NCBI RefSeq assembly: GCF_001593385.1
Contig: NZ_LUVZ01000001.1
Span: 186,001 to 250,000, forward strand
DNA from: Chryseobacterium cucumeris
GTDB taxonomy: Bacteria; Bacteroidota; Bacteroidia; Flavobacteriales; Weeksellaceae
DNA: 64,000 nucleotides
Direction: 5' to 3'
Shown: piece by piece, positions 1 through 9,399 of the stretch
Layout of the letters: each line of letters opens with the position of its first letter
How positions within the stretch are numbered: the stretch's first letter is position 1
Notes under the pieces: generated by a model
Told to the model about the DNA's origin: nothing
What the model saw: only the letters and a program-made list of their open reading frames with translations
Databases searched by the model: none
Position numbers and translations under genes: made by a program

Positions 1-792
1 GAGAATGTTTTTTCGGTTTGAAAATTCTTCGGAAGGAATTGTACTTTTGGCTTTCTTTTCTGTTGGAATGTTTCCGTTCAGTGTATTCTTTACCCATTTA
101 TCTACATCTTCAAAGCTCCATATCAATGCAGAATAAGATATTAAAAGTAAAGGAATGATGGCATAGAATCCTAAGACATTATGAGCGTCATAATTGATTC
201 TTTTCCAGTTGGCCGATATTTTAATGAAAAACATTCCTTTCAGCATGCTTTTGCTAATTTTACGGGGATACCATATCACAAGCCCTGATAGAAGAATCAC
301 AGCAAATATCAGTGTGGAATAACCGGTAATTGCTTTTCCTATTTTCTCACCCAGCAAAAGTCTTCTGTGAAGATCCAGTACAATTTCAAAGAAGTCCTTT
401 TTGGCATCTTCTACTTCCTGTACTTTTCCGGTATAAGGATCCACATAAATCCGGTAATAATAAAGATAGGTTCCCCAATACGTCCATGCTTCATTGTCCA
501 TTTTTAAGGTACGAAATACATACGTTCGTGAGGGATCGGAAGGCATCACTACCCTTTTGACTTTCAATCCTTCAGGAAGTACTTTTTCTGCTTTTTCCGT
601 AAGTTCAGCCAATGAAAGTTTGTTTCTTCCAATGTTTTCAACATAATATCGGTTGGGGTGAACAATATGTTTTAATTCTTCTTCAAAAGCCAGGATACAT
701 CCTGTAGCAGCCATGATAACAACTATAAGCCCGGACGTTAGTCCGAGCCATAGATGTAACTGATAGGCAATTTTTCTGAATTTCAGCTTCAT
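1..792 (-). CDS. PepSY-associated membrane protein (partial)
   Basis: The 3' end lies outside the window; 264 residues are visible. The start at 792 is 2 bp after the TonB receptor stop, so this is the next gene of the siderophore operon. The N-terminus LHLWLGLTSG is followed by a membrane helix (about 14-35). Then comes a periplasmic PepSY-like part that includes the segment YRIYVDPYTGKVQEV, and then further helices with conserved His (LHRRLLLG, YDAHNVLGF). The family (PiuB-like) is common next to siderophore receptors. It is thought to sit in the inner membrane and help reduce or process ferric siderophores. Family assignment is good; the biochemical role is inferred from context. Confidence 0.85.
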   Translation of the reverse strand, partial: MKLKFRKIAYQLHLWLGLTSGLIVVIMAATGCILAFEEELKHIVHPNRYYVENIGRNKLSLAELTEKAEKVLPEGLKVKRVVMPSDPSRTYVFRTLKMDNEAWTYWGTYLYYYRIYVDPYTGKVQEVEDAKKDFFEIVLDLHRRLLLGEKIGKAITGYSTLIFAVILLSGLVIWYPRKISKSMLKGMFFIKISANWKRINYDAHNVLGFYAIIPLLLISYSALIWSFEDVDKWVKNTLNGNIPTEKKAKSTIPSEEFSNRKNIL

Positions 793-794
793 TC

Positions 795-3236
795 TTAAAA
801 TTTAAAGCTTACCTCAGCAACAAAATTCCGAGGCATCTGAGCGACAACCACTCCCTGCCCTGCAAAATATTGTGCATTCCCCAGGTTGTTCATTTTAAAT
901 CCTAATCTGTATCTTTCTTTTTCAAGGGAAATGGAAGCATTCACTAAAGTATAGGCAGGAAATACAAATTGTCCGGTAACCACTTTATTTCCGGTAATCT
1001 GTTTTCCAACACGATTTACCCCGAAACCAATTCCTAGTCCCTGAAGTCCTTTGATCGGAAGAATATAACTGATCCATGAATTGAATACATTGGCAGGACC
1101 TGCAGATTCCGGACGGCGTCCATCTACAGCGGGATCAGCCTTTTCATATCTGCTGTGATTGTAGCTATATCCGGCCATAATATTTAATCCCTGAACAGGG
1201 TTCATGATAGTTTCGATTTCAATCCCTTTGCTTCTTTGCTTTCCATCCTGAACAACAATATTGTATTCTTTTCCGTCACGGATCACTCCGGTTCCTCTCT
1301 GGATATTATCAACAAGGATATCATAGTATCCAACCGTGAAATTCACTTTATTCCTCCAAAGATTTCCCTTGATTCCTACTTCCCACTGATTGGCCATCTG
1401 TGGTTTCATATCTCCGCTATAGTCCGGTAACTGCTGGGTAACAGGAGCTGTATAGCTGAAGCCGTTCATATAGTTCCCATAGGCAGATAGCTGATCTTTA
1501 ACGATCTGATATACAATTCCTACTTTTGGAGACCATGCAGTCTGACTGAAATCACCGGTACGTTTGTTATCATTCAGATTAAGCTGTCCTTTACTTTCGT
1601 AATGATCCATACGCAAGCTTAAAAGCGTAATCAAACGGTCCGTAATATAAGTGACGTTTGAAATATAGGCTCCATAAAGGTTGGATGCGGAATTATTTCT
1701 CACTAAAGGTGTTTTGCCTGCCTGAATGGCTGCCTGTGTAAATGCCTGGATTTTTTGAAGGGCAAGATCTTTAGAAATATTCGGGTATCCTTCTAAGCTT
1801 TGTCCGTTGACATTATCAAAGACTACAATTGGAGAATGGTTATTATTGATTGTCTGATTCAGATAATCCAATCCGATCAATACTTTATTTTTAATTTTCC
1901 CGATATTAAATTGTCCATTGAAGTTCTGCTGAACACTTGTAGAAGAAGCTTCAGAGTTCTGCCACTGTACATTACGTTCCAGCAGGGCATCACTGGTTGT
2001 CCCTCTGATAAACTGGTATTGATATAATCCTTCCGTTTTTCTGAAGTTTCTTGAAAGTAAGGTTTGCGAAGTCCATTGATCTGAAATTTTGTAATTAGCC
2101 TCTGCTTTTACGTTAATAGATGGCGCTTTTAAGGTCATATCATTGTTGGAATATGATCTTTTCCAGTCAAAGCCTAGTTCATCAGGATTATGGGCAAAAT
2201 ATTGCCTTGTTCTCGGAAGGAAAATAATCGGAGTATTTGTTCCTTCATAATTGTAAATCTGAGCTCCCAGGTTAAATTTCAATCTTTCATTAACCTGGTA
2301 GCTTACAGTTGGGGCTACAAAGAATGATTTTCTGAATTCGGAATCCCTGAAACCATTCTGATACTGATACGCTGCATTTAAACGGAATAACATATTTCTG
2401 GATTCTGTAATCGGTCCATAAACATCAGCGGTAACACGGTTCAGGTTGTAGCTTCCCATCAGATAAGAAGCTTCTCCTCCGAAATAATCTTTCGGTTTTT
2501 TGGTTACTGCGTTAATCAAACCTCCAAAAGAAGTTACAGAACCTCCATACAACGTTCCTGAAGGTCCTTTGATGACTTCAAGACGTTCAATATCGGAAGG
2601 ATCAATCTCACCATTGGTATTGGCTGGTACACCATCTACCATCGATACTTTGGTAGGAAAACCTCTGAGGCTGTAGTAAAAACTTCCGTCTCCGGAACCT
2701 CTTCCCGGGCTTCCCTGCATTTTTACCATACCCGGAACATTTTTCAATACTTCCGAAATATCGTAAGTAAGCTGTTCTTTCATGATCTGCTGGTTGATGC
2801 TTGTATAAGCCTGTGGATTTTCAAGAACTTTCAAAGGCATTTTGGCCACTGAAGTACTGTCTTTATCCAGAAATTTATTTCTGCTTACTGCATATACGGT
2901 AATTCCCTCAATTACATTATTGTGTAACGAGGCATAGATTGCAGGGATTTCATAGACATCTTTCTGGATGTGGATGGGTTCCCTCATCAGTTCAATGTCA
3001 TTTAAAACCACCTGAAGCGTATATTCTCCAGGTGGCACATTTTCAAAGTAATATTCTCCTAAATTATTGGTTTTTGCCTGATAAGACGTATTGACAAGTC
3101 TTAAAACAGCATTTTTTACCGGTGCTTTTTCAGACAGCATGATTTTGCCATGAACTCTGTCGCCCTGCTGTGCAGAAAGCGAATTGGAAGATAAAGCAAG
3201 ACCAAGAAGTAATATAAGGGTTTTAGATGTTTTCAT
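795..3236 (-). CDS. TonB-dependent siderophore receptor
   Basis: An 813-residue outer-membrane receptor. It has a signal peptide (about 1-22, cleavage near LSA-QQ) and a carboxypeptidase-regulatory-like domain (about 25-110). A plug domain (about 130-250) shows the motifs SLRGFP, VDGVP and DIERLEVIKGPSGTLYGG. A long beta-barrel ends in the terminal Phe expected of outer-membrane proteins (VSFKF). The start overlaps the ligase gene by 14 bp. Its place at the end of a hydroxamate-siderophore operon makes it the probable receptor for the product of that operon, bringing the ferric complex into the periplasm with TonB-ExbBD energy. The exact ligand is inferred. Confidence 0.95.
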   Translation of the reverse strand: MKTSKTLILLLGLALSSNSLSAQQGDRVHGKIMLSEKAPVKNAVLRLVNTSYQAKTNNLGEYYFENVPPGEYTLQVVLNDIELMREPIHIQKDVYEIPAIYASLHNNVIEGITVYAVSRNKFLDKDSTSVAKMPLKVLENPQAYTSINQQIMKEQLTYDISEVLKNVPGMVKMQGSPGRGSGDGSFYYSLRGFPTKVSMVDGVPANTNGEIDPSDIERLEVIKGPSGTLYGGSVTSFGGLINAVTKKPKDYFGGEASYLMGSYNLNRVTADVYGPITESRNMLFRLNAAYQYQNGFRDSEFRKSFFVAPTVSYQVNERLKFNLGAQIYNYEGTNTPIIFLPRTRQYFAHNPDELGFDWKRSYSNNDMTLKAPSINVKAEANYKISDQWTSQTLLSRNFRKTEGLYQYQFIRGTTSDALLERNVQWQNSEASSTSVQQNFNGQFNIGKIKNKVLIGLDYLNQTINNNHSPIVVFDNVNGQSLEGYPNISKDLALQKIQAFTQAAIQAGKTPLVRNNSASNLYGAYISNVTYITDRLITLLSLRMDHYESKGQLNLNDNKRTGDFSQTAWSPKVGIVYQIVKDQLSAYGNYMNGFSYTAPVTQQLPDYSGDMKPQMANQWEVGIKGNLWRNKVNFTVGYYDILVDNIQRGTGVIRDGKEYNIVVQDGKQRSKGIEIETIMNPVQGLNIMAGYSYNHSRYEKADPAVDGRRPESAGPANVFNSWISYILPIKGLQGLGIGFGVNRVGKQITGNKVVTGQFVFPAYTLVNASISLEKERYRLGFKMNNLGNAQYFAGQGVVVAQMPRNFVAEVSFKF

Positions 3237-4611
3237 GCTGTAATTTTTGTAACAGGGGATAGTTTATTTTACCGTTTTGTGATAAAGGGAATGATTCTAT
3301 ACGTTCTGTGCGTACATATTGTGGATTAATACGCAGTTTATTTTTAATGGTTTCAGTGATGATCTGAGGATCTATTTCCGGATTGTCATACAATACCACA
3401 ATTTTTTTATCATTGGCATTCAGACATACGAAAGTATTGCCCTGCATTTCATTTTTAAGGATAAATTCTACCTCATCCAGATTAAGACGTATTCCGAAAA
3501 GCTTCATGATACGTTTTATTCTTCCTGTGATATAATACATCCCGTTTTCACCTTTTCTGGCGGTATCTCCGGTATGCAGTACAGAAGGCTGCTCGTACGT
3601 TGTCAAATCTTCCAGCTTATTGGCGTAGCCTCCGAAAATACTGATGTGTGAAAAGAGAAGTTCATCGGTTTCAGGATCAATTCTGAAACTTCCGTTGTGT
3701 ACGGGCGCTCCGATGGAGGTTTCTCCCTCCAGCAATCCTTCTGTAGTAAGATAAGCCATTCTTCCTCCAGCCTCAGTCTGGCCGTATTGTGCAAAGAAAT
3801 CTTTTTTAAATTCATGACAATAAGAGAAAATCGTTTTTCTCAATTCCGCGTTAATTACTCCGCCGGTATGGGTAAAATACCTCAGACCTGGAGAATCTTT
3901 TCTGAAGAATCCTATTCTGTTCAGATTTTCATAAAGAAAGGGAACTCCACCCAAAGTACTGTAACCGTACTCCTCCATTTCATCCCAGAATGCTTTCTGC
4001 ATAATGTCTTTATCCGTACAGACAATTCTTCCGGCACGCATGCAGTTGGTGGTGAAAATAGAGAATCCGTACACAAAGTTGATCGGAACGTTTAAAGGAA
4101 CTACATCCGTTTTCTGAATCGGCATATACTGAAGGATGCTCAATGCGTTCTGATAAAGACTTTCATCAGATAATTTCACCAGTTTTGGAACACCTGTTGT
4201 CCCTGAAGTACTCAAAAGGATTTTGATGTCAGGGTGAATGGTAACTTCACTCTTATAATCATCCTTTGCGAAGATGCTGATGTTGTCTGAGAATGCTTTC
4301 AGAGTATATCCTTCAATAGCTTCTCTTTGTGGGTCAAAGATGTATTTCGGACGGTATTCTGCCTCAATACGTTCTTTGAATTCTTCATGCAGTTTCTGTC
4401 CCAGTACCGCAATCGTGTGCGCTGTTCCGTAAAAATTGAGAAGCACCTCAATGCTTGGCAGCTGATTGTCATTGTATAAAAAGAGCAGCCCTTTTTCTAC
4501 GGGGTTTAAGCCTAAAGACCGGTACAGTGTTCCCACCGGTATTGTTGTACCGGTGGAAGCATCTGTAAACGCCAGGTTCTTATTGGCAATTACATTTTCT
4601 AAAATTTTCAT
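3223..4611 (-). CDS. AMP-forming acyl ligase, siderophore operon
   Basis: A 462-residue member of the ANL superfamily (acyl-CoA synthetases and NRPS adenylation domains). Visible core motifs are STSGTTG at 134-140, AQYGQTEAGG at 274-283, HTGDT at 346-350, GRIKRIMKLFG near 363-373, and the C-terminal catalytic Lys448 in SQNGKIN. It is somewhat shorter than usual acyl-CoA ligases (500-550). It lies 4 bp after a free-standing acyl carrier protein, so the natural reading is a carboxylate-ACP ligase that loads an acyl group for transfer to the hydroxylamine of the siderophore. The acid is not shown by sequence; fumarate or a fatty acid are candidates from the chryseochelin structures as I recall them. 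Confidence 0.88.
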   Translation of the reverse strand: MKILENVIANKNLAFTDASTGTTIPVGTLYRSLGLNPVEKGLLFLYNDNQLPSIEVLLNFYGTAHTIAVLGQKLHEEFKERIEAEYRPKYIFDPQREAIEGYTLKAFSDNISIFAKDDYKSEVTIHPDIKILLSTSGTTGVPKLVKLSDESLYQNALSILQYMPIQKTDVVPLNVPINFVYGFSIFTTNCMRAGRIVCTDKDIMQKAFWDEMEEYGYSTLGGVPFLYENLNRIGFFRKDSPGLRYFTHTGGVINAELRKTIFSYCHEFKKDFFAQYGQTEAGGRMAYLTTEGLLEGETSIGAPVHNGSFRIDPETDELLFSHISIFGGYANKLEDLTTYEQPSVLHTGDTARKGENGMYYITGRIKRIMKLFGIRLNLDEVEFILKNEMQGNTFVCLNANDKKIVVLYDNPEIDPQIITETIKNKLRINPQYVRTERIESFPLSQNGKINYPLLQKLQHENI

Positions 4612-4615
4612 AGGC

Positions 4616-4861
4616 TTAGTTTTCTACGAATACATCGTATTTTTTCATTTTTTCACGAATCTTGCCGACGGTCCCCATCTCCAGAATATCATTAAAATCA
4701 AATTTGATCTGATAAAACTGTTCAAGCGCTTCTACAATAAGAAGGTGGGACATAGAATCCCATTCCGGGATTTCCTGATACGTAAGCTTTTCATCTACCA
4801 GTTCTTTTTTTATAGCGATGGCAGAGGCGATAATTTCATAAAATTCTTCTGTAGTGTTCAT
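4616..4861 (-). CDS. acyl carrier protein
   Basis: An 81-residue carrier protein of normal ACP length. Ser36 in the motif EWDSMSHL is the predicted 4'-phosphopantetheine site, followed by the acidic helix II typical of ACPs. It lies between a MATE exporter gene (1 bp gap) and an AMP-dependent ligase gene (4 bp gap), not beside fab genes. It is therefore a dedicated carrier for the siderophore acyl group rather than the housekeeping ACP. The pair ligase plus ACP is the part of this locus least usual for NIS siderophores. Confidence 0.9.
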   Translation of the reverse strand: MNTTEEFYEIIASAIAIKKELVDEKLTYQEIPEWDSMSHLLIVEALEQFYQIKFDFNDILEMGTVGKIREKMKKYDVFVEN

Positions 4862-4862
4862 T

Positions 4863-6266
4863 TTAAATTTTTATAGTTTTCCATTTTCCATTTTTAAAAA
4901 TCATTAGGAATAGCACAGCTAAAACAATCTCCGAAGAAACGATAGCGGTAAATATTCCTCTCAGTTCCCAATGAAGTCTTACCCCTAAGAGATAAGCCAT
5001 AGGAAGCTGTATCACATAAAACATGACGATATACAGCAGGGTAACCTGCATGATATTTCCGGCTGCATTCAAGGCACGGCTGATGACCATGGTGAATCCT
5101 AACAGCAGATAAGCCATTGATACCACGTGGATGTACTGCACCGCATATCCTGCAACTTCAGGTTCTGTAGTGAAAAATTTCACCACATATTCCGCAGCAA
5201 TCTGCCAGAATAAGGCTACAATGACCAGATAAGTCATGTTGATGGTTCCGGCTCTCCATACTGTTTTTTCAGCACGTTCCGGTTCTCCGGCACCGAGATT
5301 CTGTCCTGTAAGCACTCCTGCTGCGTTTCCTATTCCCCAGGCAGGCATTGTTGCCACCGAAGCAATACGCTGGGCAATAATATATCCTGCAAGCGCTGTA
5401 GTTCCGAAAGTGGAGATGATCTTCACCATGATCAGCCAGCTGGATGTTGGGATGATATACTGAACCAATCCTCCAAAGGCGAGTTTCAGAATCTTCTGCA
5501 GCAATGGAATATCAAGCTGTAAAGGAACTCTGATACTGATGCTGGTTTTTCCTGTGGCGAATATGAATGCCTGGTATAAAACTCCTAATGTTCTTGATAA
5601 AACTGTAGCATATGCCAATCCCATCAATCCGAAAGCAGGAATAAATCCTAATCCGAAAACAAGGATCACTGCAAAAATGATATTCGAAATATGACAGATC
5701 CAAAGTGATTTCATGGCAATATCAGCATCACCAGCCCCTCTGAAAAGCCCATTGACAGAAAGACGGAGAATCACAAGCCCGATACTCAGGAAGACCAGTC
5801 TCGAGAAAGAAACTCCTTCGGTCACCGTACTGACATTGATTCCCAGAAAATCAACAATTTCTGATGCGAAAAAGCAGGAAATCCCACCAATAAGCACTGC
5901 AAAAAACAGCGCCAGCAAGATGATGTATTGGGCGGTTCTTCCCATTCCTTCTTTATCTTTTTCACCCGCTCTTCTGGCGGTAAGAGTTGCTGCTGCAATT
6001 CCCAAACCTACTGCAATGGCATAGGCGAAGTTGATGTAGTTATCAGTAATTCCCACAAGCCCAAGAACCTTGTCGCCTAATTTTGCAATAATCAATAGAT
6101 TGACACTCACAAAAACAGATTCCATGACAAGTTCCATCACCATGGGAATGGCAAGACTAAAGATGGAACGGTTGATACTTCCGGAAGTCAGTTCAACTTT
6201 CTTTCCGGCTATGGCTCCATACGTAAAAACCGCTCCTTCTTTTAGTATATGCAGGAATTTCCTCAT
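4863..6266 (-). CDS. MATE family efflux transporter
   Basis: A 467-residue polytopic inner-membrane protein with about 12 hydrophobic helices and the two-fold MATE repeat. The N-terminal half begins near SIFSLAIPMVMELVM and the second half starts around residue 245. The start codon overlaps the stop of the NIS synthetase gene (ATGA), which points to translational coupling. MATE transporters use Na+ or H+ gradients. Its position inside the biosynthetic operon makes it the likely exporter of the finished siderophore; this is inference from context. Confidence 0.93.
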   Translation of the reverse strand: MRKFLHILKEGAVFTYGAIAGKKVELTSGSINRSIFSLAIPMVMELVMESVFVSVNLLIIAKLGDKVLGLVGITDNYINFAYAIAVGLGIAAATLTARRAGEKDKEGMGRTAQYIILLALFFAVLIGGISCFFASEIVDFLGINVSTVTEGVSFSRLVFLSIGLVILRLSVNGLFRGAGDADIAMKSLWICHISNIIFAVILVFGLGFIPAFGLMGLAYATVLSRTLGVLYQAFIFATGKTSISIRVPLQLDIPLLQKILKLAFGGLVQYIIPTSSWLIMVKIISTFGTTALAGYIIAQRIASVATMPAWGIGNAAGVLTGQNLGAGEPERAEKTVWRAGTINMTYLVIVALFWQIAAEYVVKFFTTEPEVAGYAVQYIHVVSMAYLLLGFTMVISRALNAAGNIMQVTLLYIVMFYVIQLPMAYLLGVRLHWELRGIFTAIVSSEIVLAVLFLMIFKNGKWKTIKI

Positions 6267-8074
6267 ACTGCTGCTACTGAATTTTTATTGGCAATCTGAT
6301 ACAGCGGATTAGGCAGCGCTCCGTCTTTTCTCGGAATGGCAAATGCCTTGTTTTCACTGTAACCGTTATTTTTCAGACGCAGACTGTTAATATAGAATCT
6401 TTTGAATACCGGCACATACAGGTCATATTTTTCGTATCGTTCCTGAAGGTGGGTATTCTCAGCTTTATAATTTTCTACACAGTTGTGAACCAGTTCCCAG
6501 AATGTTTCTTCATTAAAGTTGGAATACGTATGCAATACATTCGACAGATATCTGAAGAAAGCATCAAAAACGCCCAGCAAAATAAACAACGGGATATTTT
6601 CTTTGTTGGAAGACTGGATCAAACCGTCAGCAAGGTGTGCAGGAAGCTTTTCTCTGGCTTCTGTAGTAAGTACAATATCATCCACAAAGTCTTTGATGAC
6701 GATTCTCTTCGGAACTCCGTTCTTCAGAACCACCATAATGTTTTCTCCGTGCGGCGTTACGCATAATGAGTGCGTGTAATAGATATGCAATAAAGGGGTA
6801 AGATAAGCATCAAGATAGCTTTCAATCCATTTTTCAATGCTCAGTCTTGCTTTTTCTGCAAAGGCCTGGACCAATGGAACTCCACTTTCGTCTACGTACA
6901 GTAAAGAAGCCATCGTCACCATCTGTTCATCCTCTTTCAGATAGTTTTCAGCACTTTCTCTCCATAATGCGCCAAGGAATTCATTATACTGGTAGGGTAC
7001 GCTGGCAATAGATCCGTATTGAGGGTGCAGATAAGTAATAGCAGCCTCTTCTCTCAGGAAAATAGTTTCTTTATTTTCCAGATAGGCGTCATCTTTTATT
7101 AAACCTTTTACCCAATCTGTAATGGCTGGAGCAATTTTCATCTGCTTGGGTGATAATCCTCTGATATTCCCTGTGCTCAGAATAGAAACAGCCGTTTTCA
7201 GGTATCTTTTTTTAGGATGATCTACATTGAATAAAGTACGGATACTCTGCTGCGGACTGTACGTATCACTACCCTCACCTAACTGGATTAAAAGTCCGGA
7301 AGCAATATCTCCGGCAAAATGAATCTGAAGCTTATGCTCCCACTGCCATGGATGTACAGGGATAAAATAATAATCTTCAACAATTTTTCCTTCGCTGATC
7401 AGTTGCTGCTGAAAATCATTATACAGCAGGTCTCCTACTTCGGAACGATAAAACTCATCTCTGTCAATATGTTCCAAAGCCTGGAATGATGATCTGCTTT
7501 TATGGGAAGCCAGCCAGATCACTTTTAGATTCTCATCGGCTTCAGGGGCAAATGTTTTCAGGTCTTTTGGAGAAAAACCTAACCGGCTTTTGTTCACAAT
7601 TACCCAAGGATGTCCGGTCATATTATGCTCTACAGTTTGATAATCCGCATCCGCAAGATCTTTTGAAGACATCACTCCTCTTGATAAGATTAAAGCATCA
7701 CAATACAAAGTATGCAGTAATTCTTCTGTATATCTTGCAATGGTATAAGGGTCTAAGTCAAAAACTGATTGCATTTCCAGAAAGAAGGCTGCTACATCTA
7801 CCGAAGACAGATCTTCACCGTTTTCTGTTTTTGTAATGCTGTCTTTATCAATATGCCAGTAATCCATCATTCTTTCCTGTCCGCGGAAGCTGTAGACAAT
7901 ATTTTCAACTCCGGTTTCAAGGGTAAAAACAGTATATCCGTTTTTATTTTCAAAGGTTACCACAGGTTTTAGAAGCTCTTCGTGCATCAATTCTGCGATG
8001 GTTTTGGCCATTAGGTTTCTGTTGGCCTGATTCCAGTTTTCCTGGCTTATTGTATTTTTTAAGTTGGTGTTCAT
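6263..8074 (-). CDS. NIS siderophore synthetase (IucA/IucC family)
   Basis: A 603-residue NRPS-independent siderophore synthetase that joins citrate or a citryl intermediate to an amine or hydroxylamine via an acyl-adenylate. Family motifs are MTGHPWVIVNKSRLGF (152-167), VHPWQWEHK (240-248), STGNIRG (300-306), and HGENIMV and KDF in the C-terminal FhuF-like region (442-463). The frame stays open upstream to 8266, but that would overlap the hydroxylase gene by about 180 bp and adds no family sequence. The Met at 8074, 7 bp after the previous stop and preceded by AATCAAAAA, is the better start. It probably performs one of the two condensations on citrate. Confidence 0.93.
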   Translation of the reverse strand: MNTNLKNTISQENWNQANRNLMAKTIAELMHEELLKPVVTFENKNGYTVFTLETGVENIVYSFRGQERMMDYWHIDKDSITKTENGEDLSSVDVAAFFLEMQSVFDLDPYTIARYTEELLHTLYCDALILSRGVMSSKDLADADYQTVEHNMTGHPWVIVNKSRLGFSPKDLKTFAPEADENLKVIWLASHKSRSSFQALEHIDRDEFYRSEVGDLLYNDFQQQLISEGKIVEDYYFIPVHPWQWEHKLQIHFAGDIASGLLIQLGEGSDTYSPQQSIRTLFNVDHPKKRYLKTAVSILSTGNIRGLSPKQMKIAPAITDWVKGLIKDDAYLENKETIFLREEAAITYLHPQYGSIASVPYQYNEFLGALWRESAENYLKEDEQMVTMASLLYVDESGVPLVQAFAEKARLSIEKWIESYLDAYLTPLLHIYYTHSLCVTPHGENIMVVLKNGVPKRIVIKDFVDDIVLTTEAREKLPAHLADGLIQSSNKENIPLFILLGVFDAFFRYLSNVLHTYSNFNEETFWELVHNCVENYKAENTHLQERYEKYDLYVPVFKRFYINSLRLKNNGYSENKAFAIPRKDGALPNPLYQIANKNSVAAV

Positions 8075-8081
8075 TTTTTGA

Positions 8082-9398
8082 TTAAATTTTGGCAGTTGGT
8101 AAGTCAGCATATTTTTCGACATCAAAATCCTGGAAAGCAATTTTCTTTTCAATTTTATAATATTCTCTTCCCAGAATATCATTGATGATGTAGGAATTAC
8201 GGTAAGCAGCCATTCCCAGATCGGTAGAAATATAGCTGTGGGTATGAACTTCGGCATGAAGCACATAGATTTCGCCTCCGTTGTGGTCTATTGAATAATT
8301 CCTGTTGACATCAAACAATCCGCTGGAATCTCTTTTGATTCTATCCTGAATATTCTTCAAGAATGCAGGCTCGTGATAACGGTATCCTGTTCCCAGAATC
8401 ATATAATCAGCCTCCTGATCATAAGGAATTTCCTGTTCCAGTTGGGTAAACTCAAGATTGATGAAATCCGGATTGCTGTTGTCTACTCTGTTCAGCTGGC
8501 TGTTAGGAATAATTGTAAGATTAGGATCAGCGTTGTCAATATTCAGATCATAAATAAAATCATAGATATCATTGATAAGATCATAATTGATTCCTTTAAA
8601 CTGAGCCTGCTGCTTGCTTAAAATGGTTTTCCTTGCAGGTTCACTTCTGTTGTAGAAATATTCTACGTAATCAGGGGATGTAAGTTCCAGGGTCAGTTTA
8701 GAATATTCCATAGGGAAAAATCTGTCCGGACGGGAATACCAACCCAGATGTGTTTCTACATTCCTGTTTTGAAGCAGGTCATAAAAAACTTCTGCTGAAC
8801 TCTGTCCGGATCCGATAATGGCAATTTTCTTTCCTTGAGATAACAATTCCTCTTTTCTATACAGATAAGAACTGGTATGAATAACACGGGAATCATCCTT
8901 CGGAATGAAAGAAGGAATATGAGGTTGTGTTCCTGTTCCTAAAATCAATCTTTCCGTTTTAAAAATAGTCGTTTCTTTGGTTTTGCTATGAATAGTCGTT
9001 ACATGATATAAACCATCTTCATACGTAATATCCACTACCTGAGTAGAAAAACGGCATTGCGGAAGCTGTTCAATCACCCATTGGCAGTAACGGTTGTACT
9101 CTTTTCTCGGAATGAAAAAATCTTCTCTGATAAAAAACTTATACAGTCTTCCGGTTTCTTTCAGATAGTTCAAAAGGCTTAAAGGATTCGTTGGATCGGC
9201 CATTGATACGCAGTCGCATAAAAATGGAGTCTGCAGGGTTACATGGTTGATCATTAATCCCGGATGCCAGTCGAAACCATCTCTCTGGTCCAGGAAAAGG
9301 GTTTTCAGTTCTGAAATCGGATTAGATAATGCGGCAAGTCCCAGATTAAAAGGGCCTATACCTATGCCTATTACATTGTATACGGCTTCGTTAGTCAT
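8082..9398 (-). CDS. lysine/ornithine-type N-hydroxylase
   Basis: A 438-residue flavin-dependent N-monooxygenase of the IucD/PvdA/DesB group. It has an FAD-binding motif GIGIGPFNLG (11-20), the DWHPGLMI motif (43-50), an NADPH-binding motif IIGSGQSSAE (194-203) and the C-terminal LGTGYRY motif (about 333-339). It makes the hydroxylamine that becomes the hydroxamate iron ligand after acylation. With a decarboxylase in the same operon the likely substrate is cadaverine or hydroxycadaverine rather than free lysine. The start is 1 bp from the stop of the upstream gene. Substrate choice is inferred; the enzyme class is clear. Confidence 0.94.
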   Translation of the reverse strand: MTNEAVYNVIGIGIGPFNLGLAALSNPISELKTLFLDQRDGFDWHPGLMINHVTLQTPFLCDCVSMADPTNPLSLLNYLKETGRLYKFFIREDFFIPRKEYNRYCQWVIEQLPQCRFSTQVVDITYEDGLYHVTTIHSKTKETTIFKTERLILGTGTQPHIPSFIPKDDSRVIHTSSYLYRKEELLSQGKKIAIIGSGQSSAEVFYDLLQNRNVETHLGWYSRPDRFFPMEYSKLTLELTSPDYVEYFYNRSEPARKTILSKQQAQFKGINYDLINDIYDFIYDLNIDNADPNLTIIPNSQLNRVDNSNPDFINLEFTQLEQEIPYDQEADYMILGTGYRYHEPAFLKNIQDRIKRDSSGLFDVNRNYSIDHNGGEIYVLHAEVHTHSYISTDLGMAAYRNSYIINDILGREYYKIEKKIAFQDFDVEKYADLPTAKI

Positions 9399-9399
9399 T

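Noticed and set aside
3319..3651. Opposite-strand frames inside the ligase and similar frames inside other large genes
   Set aside because: They mirror conserved genes on the other strand and have no motifs or leaders of their own.
8075..8266. An upstream extension of the NIS synthetase frame to 8266
   Set aside because: It lies inside the N-hydroxylase gene, adds 64 residues without family similarity, and a well-placed Met with an A-rich leader exists at 8074.
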